A stretch of 64,000 nucleotides of DNA from Elusimicrobiota bacterium. Its GTDB lineage: Bacteria; Elusimicrobiota; Elusimicrobia; UBA1565; UBA9628. A program made the position numbers and the translations under genes. The notes under the pieces are model-generated. The model saw nothing but the letters and a program-made list of their open reading frames with translations. It was not told the origin of the DNA and did no database searches. The stretch covers positions 1 to 64,000 of the forward strand of contig JAHFCE010000006.1 of the NCBI GenBank assembly GCA_023249675.1, read 5' to 3'. Of this stretch, positions 1 to 8,138 are shown piece by piece (position 1 is the stretch's first letter; every line of letters starts with the position of its first letter).

Positions 1-745
1 AGTCCTCGTAGGGGGAGATCGCATAGGTGTAGATCGTGTGCGGCAAGGTGGCGATCGGATTCAGCCAGCCGTTGTCGGGGAAGCGATTGCCGAACGCCGT
101 GAAGATGAGCGGCGCGGTTTCTCCCGCGACGCGCGCGAGTGCCAACAGGGCGCCGGTGAGGATTCCGCGCCCGGCCGTGGGCAAAATCACGAACAAGGTC
201 ACCTTCCAGCGCGGCACGCCGAGAGCGAGCGCCGCCTCGCGGATCGTGCCGGGCACGAGGCGCAGGAATTCCTCCGTATTGCGCAGGACGATCGGGACCA
301 TGATGAAGGCCAGCGCCGCCGATCCCGACAGTGCGGAAAATTTCCTCATCGGGTGAACGATCAGGGCATAAGCGAACAGACCGATGACGATCGAGGGGAC
401 GCCGTTCATGATGTCGGCGGCATAGCGCACCGCGAAGGCATATCGGCCCCGGCCGTACTCGGCAAGGTACACGCCGGCCAATACGCCGACCGGAATGCCG
501 AGCGCGCCCGCAAGCCCGACCACCTTCGCCGAACCCACGATCGAGTTCGCGATGCCGCCGCCGTGCTCGCCGACCGGCCTCGGCAGATTAACAAGGAAGG
601 CCCAGTCGAGCGCCGACGCGCCCTTCCAGGCGATGTAGCCGAGGATCGCAAGCAAGGCTCCGGAGGCAGCCGCGGCGCACACCGCGGTCAACGCGAACAT
701 CAGCGCGTTGACCTTCCGGCGCCGGGTGTACGCCGCGTCGTTCAT
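1..745 (-). CDS. pstA: Phosphate ABC transporter permease PstA (partial)
   Basis: Inner-membrane permease of the high-affinity phosphate importer. Reading the minus strand from the ATG at 745 gives an open frame to the window edge (about 248 residues, C-terminus missing). It has a TM segment near residues 13-35, the motif DIMNGVPSIVIGLFAY typical of PstA, and the permease loop EAALALGVPRWKV followed by GETAPLIFTAFGN. The start overlaps the pstC stop by 4 bp (ATGA), so it is the last visible gene of pstS-pstC-pstA. pstB, and possibly phoU, would be expected beyond base 1. Confidence 0.93.
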   Translation of the reverse strand, partial: MNDAAYTRRRKVNALMFALTAVCAAAASGALLAILGYIAWKGASALDWAFLVNLPRPVGEHGGGIANSIVGSAKVVGLAGALGIPVGVLAGVYLAEYGRGRYAFAVRYAADIMNGVPSIVIGLFAYALIVHPMRKFSALSGSAALAFIMVPIVLRNTEEFLRLVPGTIREAALALGVPRWKVTLFVILPTAGRGILTGALLALARVAGETAPLIFTAFGNRFPDNGWLNPIATLPHTIYTYAISPYED

Positions 746-1605
746 CCGCGAGCCCCGAGATGATCGAGCATCAAGCGCGCCGCGCCATTGACGACGACGG
801 TCACCGCCATCAAGGTCAGCCCGATCGCGACGAGCGCGGAAAGGTGCGCGTCGCTCGCCGCCTCGGCAAGCTCGTTGGCGATCACCGCGGCCATGCTGTA
901 GCCCGGATCGAAGAGCGACGCGGACATTTTGGGCGTGTTGCCGATCACCATTGTGACCGCCATCGTCTCGCCGAGCGCGCGGCCAAGCGACAGGAACACC
1001 GCGCCGACGATGCCCGAGCGCGCAAACGGCAGGCTCACCCCGCGCACGACCTCCCAGCGCGTGGCGCCAAGCGCATACATCGCCTCCTTGAGCGGGCGGG
1101 GGACGGTGAGCAGGACCTCGCGCGTGATCGTCGTGATATAAGGCAGGATCATGAAGGAAAGGATCAGTCCGGCCGTGAGCATGCCGACACCGTAAGGAGA
1201 GCCCAGCGCACGCATCGCCGGCACAAGGATGAAGATGCCCATGAGGCCCAGGATCACGCTCGGCACCGCGGCCAGGAGCTCGACGGCGAACATGAGACTA
1301 TCGGCGAGACGCTGAGGCGCCAGCTCGGTGAGAAAGACGGCCGCGCCGACCCCGAGGGGCACGGCGATCAGCAAGGCGAGAAAAGAGGAAATGGCGGTGC
1401 CGTACAGGAAGGGAAGCGCGCCGAAGACTTCGTTCACCGGATCCCAAGTGGACGTCCACAGAAAGGCCGGTCCGAATGTCTTCCAGGTCGCGGCGGACTC
1501 GCGCGCGAGCTGCCACGCGAGGGCCGCGGCCGCAAGCAGGATGATCCCGGCGAAGCCGGCGGTCGCCGCGCGGAAAAGGCGATCGCCGGTTCGCTCGGCG
1601 CTCAT
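742..1605 (-). CDS. pstC: Phosphate ABC transporter permease PstC
   Basis: The second permease half of the Pst importer, 287 residues. It has a first TM at about residues 15-33, the segment AAVPSVILGLMGIFIL in the position expected for PstC, and the cytoplasmic coupling loop EAMYALGATRWEVVRG followed by GRALGETMAVTMVIGN. I chose the internal ATG at 1605 (MSAERTGDR) because the longer open frame would run into pstS and adds an Arg-rich non-membrane tail. The start lies 1 bp after the pstS stop, and the stop overlaps pstA, so the three genes are probably co-translated. Confidence 0.93.
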   Translation of the reverse strand: MSAERTGDRLFRAATAGFAGIILLAAAALAWQLARESAATWKTFGPAFLWTSTWDPVNEVFGALPFLYGTAISSFLALLIAVPLGVGAAVFLTELAPQRLADSLMFAVELLAAVPSVILGLMGIFILVPAMRALGSPYGVGMLTAGLILSFMILPYITTITREVLLTVPRPLKEAMYALGATRWEVVRGVSLPFARSGIVGAVFLSLGRALGETMAVTMVIGNTPKMSASLFDPGYSMAAVIANELAEAASDAHLSALVAIGLTLMAVTVVVNGAARLMLDHLGARG

Positions 1606-1606
1606 T

Positions 1607-2608
1607 CTATTTGATGGCCTCGATTGTCTTGGCGACCATCGCGTTGACGGATCCCGGCAGCGACGCGTAGCCGAGCGCACCCGTCATGGCCTGGCCGTCC
1701 TTGAGCATCCAGCGCAGGAAGTCTTTGAGAACCGGGCCCTTGTCGGAGGAGTTCTTCTCGTAGATCAGCAGCCAGGTGAAGGTCGAGATCGGGTACGCCG
1801 TCTCGCCCGCCGCGTCCGTGATCGACACCCGGTAGTCCTTGGGCATGACGGCGCCCGCCGCAGCGGCGGTCACGCTCTCGATCGACGCCTTGACGAACTT
1901 GCCCGCCTTGTTCTGAACCGAGGCGTAGGCGATGTCGTTCTGCTTCGCGTAGATCAGCTCCACGTAGCCGAGCGCGTTCGGCGTCTGCTTGACGAGACCC
2001 GTAACGCCCTCGTTGCCCTTGCCGCCGAGACCGACGGGCCAGTTGACGGCGGTGGCGACACCGACATTCTTTTTCCACTCCGAGCTCACCTTGGAGAGAT
2101 AGTCGACCCAGCAGTAAGTCGTGCCGGACCCATCCGAGCGGTGCACGACGGTAATCGGCGCGTCCGGCAAGGCCGCGCCCTCATTGAGCTTGGCAATCGC
2201 CGGATCGGTCCACCGAGTGATCTTTCCAAGGAAGATATCAGCCAGCACCGAACCCGACAACTTCAGGTTCTCCACGCCCTTGAGGTTGTAGGCAGGCACC
2301 ACGGCACCAAGCACGGTCGGGATGTGCAGGATTTTGCCGTCCACCTTGAACTGCTGCTGGTTGCTCATCGGGCCATCGGTGGCGCCGAAGTCCACCGTGC
2401 GCTCGGTGATCTGCCGGATGCCGCCGCCGGAGCCGATGGATTGGTAATTGATCTGGAGGTCTGGCTTCACCTTGTGGTACTCATCGAACCACTTGGAATA
2501 GATCGGGTACGGAAAGGTCGCGCCCGCTCCGTTTAGAGTCTTCATCTGCGCCGCGGCGGGGGCCGCGAGCAGGACGGCGACGGTGATCAGATTCAAAGTG
2601 CGCTTCAT
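1607..2608 (-). CDS. pstS: Periplasmic phosphate-binding protein PstS
   Basis: Substrate-binding protein of the Pst system, 333 residues with a Sec signal peptide ending near AAPAAAQ. The mature start LNGAGATFPYPIYSKW, the phosphate-binding segment SIGSGGGIRQ, the FGATDGPMS stretch and HRSDGSGTTY are all PstS hallmarks. An ATG 6 nt further upstream is also possible, but a GGAG at 2615-2618 is well spaced only for the ATG at 2608. It is the first gene of the pst operon and lies just downstream of tandem PhoB-box-like repeats (2643-2680), so phosphate-starvation induction is expected. Confidence 0.95.
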   Translation of the reverse strand: MKRTLNLITVAVLLAAPAAAQMKTLNGAGATFPYPIYSKWFDEYHKVKPDLQINYQSIGSGGGIRQITERTVDFGATDGPMSNQQQFKVDGKILHIPTVLGAVVPAYNLKGVENLKLSGSVLADIFLGKITRWTDPAIAKLNEGAALPDAPITVVHRSDGSGTTYCWVDYLSKVSSEWKKNVGVATAVNWPVGLGGKGNEGVTGLVKQTPNALGYVELIYAKQNDIAYASVQNKAGKFVKASIESVTAAAAGAVMPKDYRVSITDAAGETAYPISTFTWLLIYEKNSSDKGPVLKDFLRWMLKDGQAMTGALGYASLPGSVNAMVAKTIEAIK

Positions 2609-2642
2609 AGTCATCTCCGTGAGGTTATGTTATCGGTCCCAT

Positions 2643-2680
2643 GTGACGAACGCGTGACGGCTCCGTGAGAAGCGCGTGAC
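2643..2680 (-). promoter_or_regulatory. Predicted PhoB box array upstream of pstS
   Basis: On the plus strand the pentamers gtgac, gtgac, gtgag and gtgac begin at 2643, 2654, 2665 and 2676, exactly 11 bp apart. Read toward pstS they are GTCAC-like half-sites, resembling the 11-bp-spaced TGTCA repeats bound by PhoB. A CATAAC-like -10 lies downstream at about 2624-2629. Position, orientation and phoB in the same window support the assignment; binding is inferred. Confidence 0.75.
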
Positions 2681-2685
2681 GCGGT

Positions 2686-3876
2686 TTAAAACTTGATCGA
2701 CAGGTCCATCTGCAGGCGGTTGATCGCCTTGTCGAGGTTGGTCCCCGCGTTGGGCGTGACGCCCGCCACGGTCGGGAAGCTGCGGTCGAGGGCGTCGGTG
2801 ACGAAGCCCTTGACCTTCAGCACCATCCAGTCGCGTGGAGCATAGGCGATCCACGCGATGTGGCCGACCCGGTTCGTACCGCCGTCGCCAAAATCCGAAT
2901 CCGCGACGTCGGCCACGGTCGAATCGATCTGGGAGTATTTCTTGAAATACGCGGCCTCCCACTGGCCCTTCGCCTTAGCCGAGCCGATGATCAGGCCGGC
3001 CTGGTAGCCGTCACGCCCGATGGGACCCTGAATGTTGTCATTGTGGACCTGTCCGAAGTTTCGGATCACGGTCGCCTGGAAGGCGAGCGGCACCGAGCCA
3101 ATCCAGGAAGAGAGCTGGCCGGTCACTTCGCCGACCCCGAAACGCGCGGCCAAGGAGCCATTGGTCAGGCGCCGGTTGCCATCTTGGACCGTGACTTGGC
3201 CGAAGCTGGAGCGGTTCTCATCGCTCCACTTGTGGTAGGCCCCGGCCACTCGCAAGCGGCTCTCTAAAGGAAGCGTCTTCTCAACGCCGAACTGCGAGGA
3301 GAACACCCACTGGTTCTTGCCCGAATTGGAGTCCTCGTCGGCCACGGCCTGCAGGCCGTTGGCGAACACCGACATGTCCGGTCCGGGCAACACCCACTCG
3401 ATGCTCTCGCCGAAACCCTCCGGATTGAAGTCGTCGTCCCAGACGACGTCGGACGAATACGTGCGCCACAACGGATTCTGCATACGGCCGGCATGAAGCG
3501 ACGTCATCGCGTCATCGTTCAGCATCGGCTTCCAGCGCAGGTACATGAGGTCGAGCCAAATCGCCTTCTGCGCGCCCAGGTTGTCGTAGCTTTGGTTGGT
3601 CGAGACCTGCTCGCCCGTACCCGAGCCGAGCCGTATGATCGCGGTGAGGTTCTCGGGCAGCTCGATCTCGGGGCCGAAGCGCAGGCGATAGCGCAGGCGA
3701 CCGCGATTGTTCTGGCCGGCGCCGCGCTTGGCGCTGACGTCGTTGCGCAGGCGGAGGTCGCCCGCGAACTTGATCGACTGGACGGTGTCCGAGAGCTTGA
3801 GCTTGTCAAGCTGCGCGGACGCGGGAACGGCTGTGAGGGCAAGAAGACCGGCAAGGACAGTACAGTTAGGTTTCAT
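2686..3876 (-). CDS. Outer-membrane barrel porin, probably phosphate-regulated
   Basis: A 396-residue protein with a signal peptide (MKPNCTVLAGLLALTAVPASA), alternating aromatic and polar strand-like segments, and a terminal Phe (QMDLSIKF), as expected for a BAM-folded barrel. The N-terminal pattern FAGDLRLRNDV...RLRYRLRFG resembles the putative porin family (Porin_5-like). The ATG at 3876 was chosen because it directly begins the signal peptide. It lies between phoR and pstS on the same strand and has its own PhoB-like repeats upstream, which suggests a phosphate-starvation porin analogous in role to PhoE/OprP. It is not clearly homologous to those, and substrate selectivity is unknown. Confidence 0.75.
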   Translation of the reverse strand: MKPNCTVLAGLLALTAVPASAQLDKLKLSDTVQSIKFAGDLRLRNDVSAKRGAGQNNRGRLRYRLRFGPEIELPENLTAIIRLGSGTGEQVSTNQSYDNLGAQKAIWLDLMYLRWKPMLNDDAMTSLHAGRMQNPLWRTYSSDVVWDDDFNPEGFGESIEWVLPGPDMSVFANGLQAVADEDSNSGKNQWVFSSQFGVEKTLPLESRLRVAGAYHKWSDENRSSFGQVTVQDGNRRLTNGSLAARFGVGEVTGQLSSWIGSVPLAFQATVIRNFGQVHNDNIQGPIGRDGYQAGLIIGSAKAKGQWEAAYFKKYSQIDSTVADVADSDFGDGGTNRVGHIAWIAYAPRDWMVLKVKGFVTDALDRSFPTVAGVTPNAGTNLDKAINRLQMDLSIKF

Positions 3877-3921
3877 GGATGCACAGTAACGCATCCATGA
3901 CGAATGGTCCGTACTGGATAG

Positions 3922-3948
3922 GTCAACTCCGCGTAACGAGCGCATGAC
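3922..3948 (-). promoter_or_regulatory. Predicted PhoB box upstream of the porin gene
   Basis: Plus-strand pentamers gtcaa (3922), gtaac (3933) and atgac (3944) are spaced exactly 11 bp. A second 11-bp pair, gtaac (3886) and atgac (3897), lies closer to the start codon but out of phase. On the minus strand they read GTCAT, GTTAC and TTGAC, close to the PhoB half-site. They sit 46-72 bp upstream of the ATG at 3876. This is weaker than the pstS array but consistent with it. Confidence 0.6.
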
Positions 3949-4047
3949 GTAGTCGGCAAGTCATCCGAAGTCGCGCCGGTGCGAATACTCTTCGCTCGAC
4001 TGTTTCCGGAAACAGTTGGAAACCCGCCAACTCTGGCAGGTAAAAAA

Positions 4048-5799
4048 TTATGCGGCTTTGAGCGAGAAGAAAAAGGTCGACCCGCCCGGCTGGCGGCTCT
4101 CGACCCAGACGCGGCCGCCCTGCGCCTCGACAAGATGCTTGACGATCGCCAGGCCAAGGCCCGTGCCGCCGGCATCCCGCGAACGGCTCTTGTCCACACG
4201 GTAGAAGCGCTCAAAAACGCGCGGGAGGTCGGAGTCGGGAATGCCGACTCCGGTGTCGCGGACCGAGACGATGAGCTCGCCGCCTTCAGCGCGCGCTGAA
4301 AGCTCCACGAGCCCGCCAGGTTCGTTGTACTTCATGGCGTTGTCGATCAGATTGGCCAAAACTTGGCGGAGTTGGTCGGCGTCGGACCGCGCGGAAGGCA
4401 GCTCGTCCACGGAAGCGACCGACACGCGCACCCCAAGCTCGGCCGCCGCGGGCGCGGCATCTCGCGCCGCCGACTGGAGAAGGGGCAGAAGTGCCAGCGT
4501 CTCGAGCCTTGGAGGACGATACCCCGATTCGATCGAGGAGAGGTCGAGCAGGTCGTCCACAAGCTTGGACAGATGGACCGCCTGCTCCTCGATCGTCTTC
4601 ACGAACTCGAGGCGATGCGTCTTGTCCTCGATCGCGCCGTCGCGGAGGGTCTCGGCGTAGCCCTTGATCGAGGCAAGCGGCGTTCTGAGTTCGTGGCTGA
4701 CGTTCGCCACGAAGTCCCGGCGGATATGCTCGAGGCGGCGCAGGCGCGTGATGTCATGAAGCACCACGAGCGCGCCCGCCGGCCGCCGCCCGTCCTGGTG
4801 AAGGGGCGCAGCATGCGCGTCGAACACGAGCTCCTCGGGAGAGAACAGCCGCAGCTCGCGCGCCGCGGGACAGCCGCCGCGCAGAACCTCGCCGATGAGC
4901 TCGGCAAGGCCATGGTGGCGCAGGCTCTCCAGGTGGCCGCGCCCGCGCGCCTGAGCCGCATCGATGCCGAGCAGGCGCGAGAGCGCCGGATTGACGACCA
5001 GGACGCGGCCTTCCGCGTCCACAGCGACCACGCCCTCGGCCATCTGGTCGAGCACCGCGGCCAGGCGGCTCTTGTCTCGCGACAGCTCCCCGACCGTTTC
5101 CTCCACGCGCCCGGCCAAGGCGTTGAGCGTCTCGCCCAGCAGCGCGCGCTCGTCTCCGCCGAGCGGGCCGCGCACGCGCGCGCCGTACTCGCCCGCGGCA
5201 AGCCGCCGCGCGACGTCCGCCATCTCCTCGAGCGGACGACCGGCGGCCCGCGCCAATAACCACGCGAGAATCAACGCCGCGGCGAAGGTCAACGCGGCCG
5301 TCCACAGCACGAATCGTCTCGCTAAACCGACGCGACGGGCGACCTCGGTCAGCGGCAGGGACAAGCGAATGACCGCCCGGACCTTTCCATCTCGACCGGC
5401 CACCGGCGCGGCGGCATACAGGTGCTCAACGCCGAGCGTCGCCGAACGCCGCACCGCGCTTGCTTCGCGGCCTTCAAGCGCCGCCGCAACCTCCGGACGG
5501 GCGCGGTGATTCTCCATGTTTGCGAGGCCCTGCGCGTCAAGGCTCGAATCACCGAGCACGACGCCGTTGGAGGCGATCACGGTCGCCCGGCACTCGCACG
5601 CGGCGCCAAGAGCCCGCGCATCGAGCACCGAACGCGCGCCGAGCCGGGCCTCAATGAGAAGAGATCGCGTCAGGTCGCCGACCAGCTGGCGCTTGAGGTC
5701 CTCCGCGAAGGCAAGGCCCATCGCCCCGATCGCGGCGGCGAGCAGAGCGCCCATAGCCAGCGCCAGGCGGGGGGCGAAGCGGCCCGCCGGACGGCTCAC
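4048..5799 (-). CDS. phoR: Phosphate-regulon sensor histidine kinase PhoR
   Basis: Membrane histidine kinase of 583 residues. TM1 is at about 11-33, followed by an extracytoplasmic sensor region of about 125 residues with one CEC cysteine pair, TM2 at 163-185, a HAMP linker at 186-240, a PAS domain at about 245-355, and HisKA with the H-box FVANVSHELRTPL (phospho-acceptor His369). A HATPase_c domain follows with N-box NLIDNAMKYNEP, DTGVGIPD and GGTGLGLAIV. The TM-HAMP-PAS-HisKA layout is that of PhoR. Its start overlaps the phoB stop by 4 bp, so kinase and regulator form one operon. The extracytoplasmic domain is longer than in enterobacterial PhoR. Confidence 0.9.
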   Translation of the reverse strand: MSRPAGRFAPRLALAMGALLAAAIGAMGLAFAEDLKRQLVGDLTRSLLIEARLGARSVLDARALGAACECRATVIASNGVVLGDSSLDAQGLANMENHRARPEVAAALEGREASAVRRSATLGVEHLYAAAPVAGRDGKVRAVIRLSLPLTEVARRVGLARRFVLWTAALTFAAALILAWLLARAAGRPLEEMADVARRLAAGEYGARVRGPLGGDERALLGETLNALAGRVEETVGELSRDKSRLAAVLDQMAEGVVAVDAEGRVLVVNPALSRLLGIDAAQARGRGHLESLRHHGLAELIGEVLRGGCPAARELRLFSPEELVFDAHAAPLHQDGRRPAGALVVLHDITRLRRLEHIRRDFVANVSHELRTPLASIKGYAETLRDGAIEDKTHRLEFVKTIEEQAVHLSKLVDDLLDLSSIESGYRPPRLETLALLPLLQSAARDAAPAAAELGVRVSVASVDELPSARSDADQLRQVLANLIDNAMKYNEPGGLVELSARAEGGELIVSVRDTGVGIPDSDLPRVFERFYRVDKSRSRDAGGTGLGLAIVKHLVEAQGGRVWVESRQPGGSTFFFSLKAA

Positions 5800-6485
5800 G
5801 CGCCGGCCTTGATCCGGTAGCCGACGTTTTTGACCGTGGCCACGACCGCACCCTCGGGGCCGAGCTTCTCGCGCAGGCGCGCAACGTGCTGGTCGATCGT
5901 GCGCGTGTCGATCTCCATCGAACGGTCATAGCCCCAGACCTTCTCGAGAAGCTGCTCGCGCGAGAGGGCGCGCCCGCTCACAGACAGCAGAAGCTTGAGG
6001 AACTCGAACTCCTTTGTGGTCAGGGTAATCGCCTTGCCTCGGACGGTGACCTCGTAGCGCTCCGGATCAAGCGCGACAACGCCGGCGCGCAGAAGCGCGC
6101 CGGGGACGCTGGAAGAGGGCGCCGCACGGCGTAACAGGGCCTTCACGCGCGCCAAAAGCTCGCGCACTCCGAAGGGCTTGGTCACGTAGTCGTCGGCGCC
6201 GAGCTCGAGACCAAGGACGCGGTCCATCTCCTCCTTGCGCGCCGTCAGCATGAGGACGGGGACCCGGGTCTCGCGGCGAATGACCTTGAGAAACTCGAAG
6301 CCGTCAAGCTTCGGCATCATCGCGTCGAGCACCACCAAATCGGGGCGCTCCTTGCGCAGGGCGGCTAAGCCCGCCTCCCCGTCCGCGGCCGACGCCAGAC
6401 GATAGCCCTCCTTCTCGAAGTTGTACTTAAGAAGCTTGACCAGATTCTTGTCATCCTCAATAATCAGCAGCTTTTCATGGGCCAT
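5796..6485 (-). CDS. phoB: Phosphate-regulon response regulator PhoB
   Basis: An OmpR/PhoB-family response regulator of 229 residues. The receiver domain has acidic pocket ED-D at 10-12, phospho-acceptor Asp54 in VVLDAMMPKLDG, and the TKPF lysine near 104. The C-terminal winged helix covers about 130-226 (TTKEFEFLKLL, then VWGYDRSMEIDTRTIDQHVARLR). The in-frame ATG at 6485 is preferred over 6494 because it begins directly at AHEKLLIIEDD. It precedes phoR with a 4-bp overlap and is divergent from the DUF47-pit operon, with only 23 bp between the two starts. Predicted targets are the 11-bp repeats at 2643-2680 and 3922-3948. Confidence 0.92.
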   Translation of the reverse strand: MAHEKLLIIEDDKNLVKLLKYNFEKEGYRLASAADGEAGLAALRKERPDLVVLDAMMPKLDGFEFLKVIRRETRVPVLMLTARKEEMDRVLGLELGADDYVTKPFGVRELLARVKALLRRAAPSSSVPGALLRAGVVALDPERYEVTVRGKAITLTTKEFEFLKLLLSVSGRALSREQLLEKVWGYDRSMEIDTRTIDQHVARLREKLGPEGAVVATVKNVGYRIKAGA

Positions 6486-6491
6486 GGCGAA

Positions 6492-6508
6492 CATGGTATC
6501 ATGTCCCC
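6492..6508. promoter_or_regulatory. Compact overlapping divergent promoter (phoB / DUF47)
   Basis: Only 23 bp separate the divergent ATGs at 6485 (minus) and 6509 (plus). On the plus strand TATCAT at 6497-6502 lies exactly 6 nt before ATG 6509. On the minus strand TACCAT (6497-6492) lies 7 nt before ATG 6485. There is no room for leaders, so both transcripts would be leaderless or nearly so, and the two -10 elements share the same bases. Confidence 0.5.
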
Positions 6509-7135
6509 ATGGCCTTCAGCTTCATCCCTAAGGAAGAAAAGTTTTTCGAGTTGTTCGAGGCGCAGGCCGTGCATAGCGTGGCGGCCGCCAAGCTCTTCCG
6601 CGAGATGGCGCTCAAGTGGAGCCGCGAGACCGCGGCTTTTGACCGCCTGCGCGACATCGAGCACGAGGCGGACATCACCTGCCACGACATCTACGCGAAG
6701 CTTAACAGGACCTTCGTCACGCCATTCGACCGCGAGGACATCCGCGACCTCGCCAGCGAACTCGACACCATCACCGACCTCATCGAGTCGGTCGGCCAGC
6801 GCATGTACCTCTACCAGATCGACAAGAGCACCGACGACCTCGTCCAGCTCACCGACATCCTGTGGCAGGCGACCGAGAACGTGCGCAAGGCGATCGCCGA
6901 GCTCCAGCACCCGGAAAAAACGCGGCACGTCATGGACTACTGCATCGAGATCAATCGCCTCGAGAACGCGGGCGACTACGCTCTCGGCGTGGCGATCGGC
7001 AAGCTGTTCCAAGGCAAGCCCGACCCGCTCGAGGTCATGAAGTGGAAAGAGATCTACGAGACGGTCGAGCAAGCCATCGACAAGTGCGAGGACGTCGCGC
7101 ACACGCTCGAAACGATCCTCGTCAAGCAGGCCTGA
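6509..7135 (+). CDS. DUF47 PhoU-like regulator of phosphate transport
   Basis: A soluble all-helical protein of 208 residues in the DUF47 (YkaA/PhoU-like) family. It opens with the family pattern FSFIPKEEKFFELFE, contains the metal-binding-type stretch DIEHEADITCHDIY (residues about 50-63), and ends with EDVAHTLETILVKQA. DUF47 proteins usually sit next to Pit transporters and modulate them; here the pit gene starts 4 nt downstream. The start ATG has a TATCAT 6 nt before it and no Shine-Dalgarno sequence, which suggests leaderless translation. Confidence 0.9.
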   Translation: MAFSFIPKEEKFFELFEAQAVHSVAAAKLFREMALKWSRETAAFDRLRDIEHEADITCHDIYAKLNRTFVTPFDREDIRDLASELDTITDLIESVGQRMYLYQIDKSTDDLVQLTDILWQATENVRKAIAELQHPEKTRHVMDYCIEINRLENAGDYALGVAIGKLFQGKPDPLEVMKWKEIYETVEQAIDKCEDVAHTLETILVKQA

Positions 7136-7139
7136 GGCC

Positions 7140-8138
7140 GTGCCGCACGTGACCGCGTCGGTTCTCTTCGTCATCACGCTGGCTTACCTGTTCGACTTCC
7201 TGAACGGGATGCACGACTCGGCGAATTCAATCGCCACCGTCGTCTCGACGCGCGTGCTCTCGCCGCGATCGGCCGTGGTCTGGGCCGCGTTCTTCAACTT
7301 CGCGGCCTTTGCCATCTTCGGCGTGCACGTGGCGAACACGATCGGCAAGGGCCTCGTGGATCCGAAAGTCGTCGACACCGCGGTCGTGGCCGGAGCGCTG
7401 ATTGGCGCAAGCCTGTGGTCGTGGATCACGATCGTGTTTGGCATTCCCGTGTCGTCTTCCCACGCGCTGATCGGCGGCATGATCGGCGCCGGCCTCTCGA
7501 AGGCCGGGACCTCCTGCCTGCAATACGATAAGCTCAAAATGACCGTGGCCTTCATCTTCCTGTCGCCGATGATTGGGATGCTCTTTGGCTTCAGCCTGAT
7601 GATCGCGATATTCTGGCTCTTCCGGCGCAAGTCCCCGAGCTCGGTCGACCGCACCTTCCGGATCGGCCAGCTGCTCTCGGCCGGATTGTACAGCCTCTCG
7701 CACGGCGGCAACGACGCGCAGAAGACGATGGGCATCATCGCCGTGCTGCTGTACTCCAACGGCCTGCTCGGCGACAAGTTCTACGTGCCGTTCTGGGTCG
7801 TGCTCAGCTGCCACGCCGTGATCGCGCTGGGAACTTTGATGGGCGGCTGGAAGATCGTCCACACGATGGGCAGCAAGGTCACCAAACTCAAGCCCGTGGG
7901 CGGCTTCTGCGCCGAGACGGGTGCTGGCCTTTCGATTCTGATCTGCTCCTACCTAGGCGTGCCGGTCTCGACGACCCACACCATCACGGGTGCGATTGTC
8001 GGCGTCGGCTCGACCCAGCGGCTCTCGGCCGTGCGTTGGGGCGTCGCGGGCCGGATCGTCTGGGCGTGGGTCCTCACGATCCCGTGCGCCGCGCTCACCG
8101 CCGCGCTGGTCTACCAGGCCGTCAAGCTGTTCCTCTAG
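7140..8138 (+). CDS. pit: Low-affinity inorganic phosphate transporter Pit
   Basis: A 332-residue, roughly 10-TM inner-membrane phosphate:cation symporter of the PiT (PF01384) family. Both duplicated signature motifs are present: FLNGMHDSANSIATVVSTR near residues 20-38 and SHGGNDAQKTMGIIA near 183-197. SVSTTHTITGAIVG-like segments occur in each half (SSSHALIGGMIGAG and VSTTHTITGAIVG). The start is a GTG 4 nt after the DUF47 stop, and the stop abuts the next ATG, so three genes form one operon. Coupled high-affinity (Pst) and low-affinity (Pit) uptake are thus encoded side by side. Confidence 0.95.
   Translation: MPHVTASVLFVITLAYLFDFLNGMHDSANSIATVVSTRVLSPRSAVVWAAFFNFAAFAIFGVHVANTIGKGLVDPKVVDTAVVAGALIGASLWSWITIVFGIPVSSSHALIGGMIGAGLSKAGTSCLQYDKLKMTVAFIFLSPMIGMLFGFSLMIAIFWLFRRKSPSSVDRTFRIGQLLSAGLYSLSHGGNDAQKTMGIIAVLLYSNGLLGDKFYVPFWVVLSCHAVIALGTLMGGWKIVHTMGSKVTKLKPVGGFCAETGAGLSILICSYLGVPVSTTHTITGAIVGVGSTQRLSAVRWGVAGRIVWAWVLTIPCAALTAALVYQAVKLFL

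Noticed and set aside
38-2536. Long plus-strand open frames opposite the pst genes
   Set aside because: They are Arg/Asp/His-rich, lack any domain motif and mirror well-supported PstA, PstC and PstS genes; high GC produces long antisense frames throughout this window.
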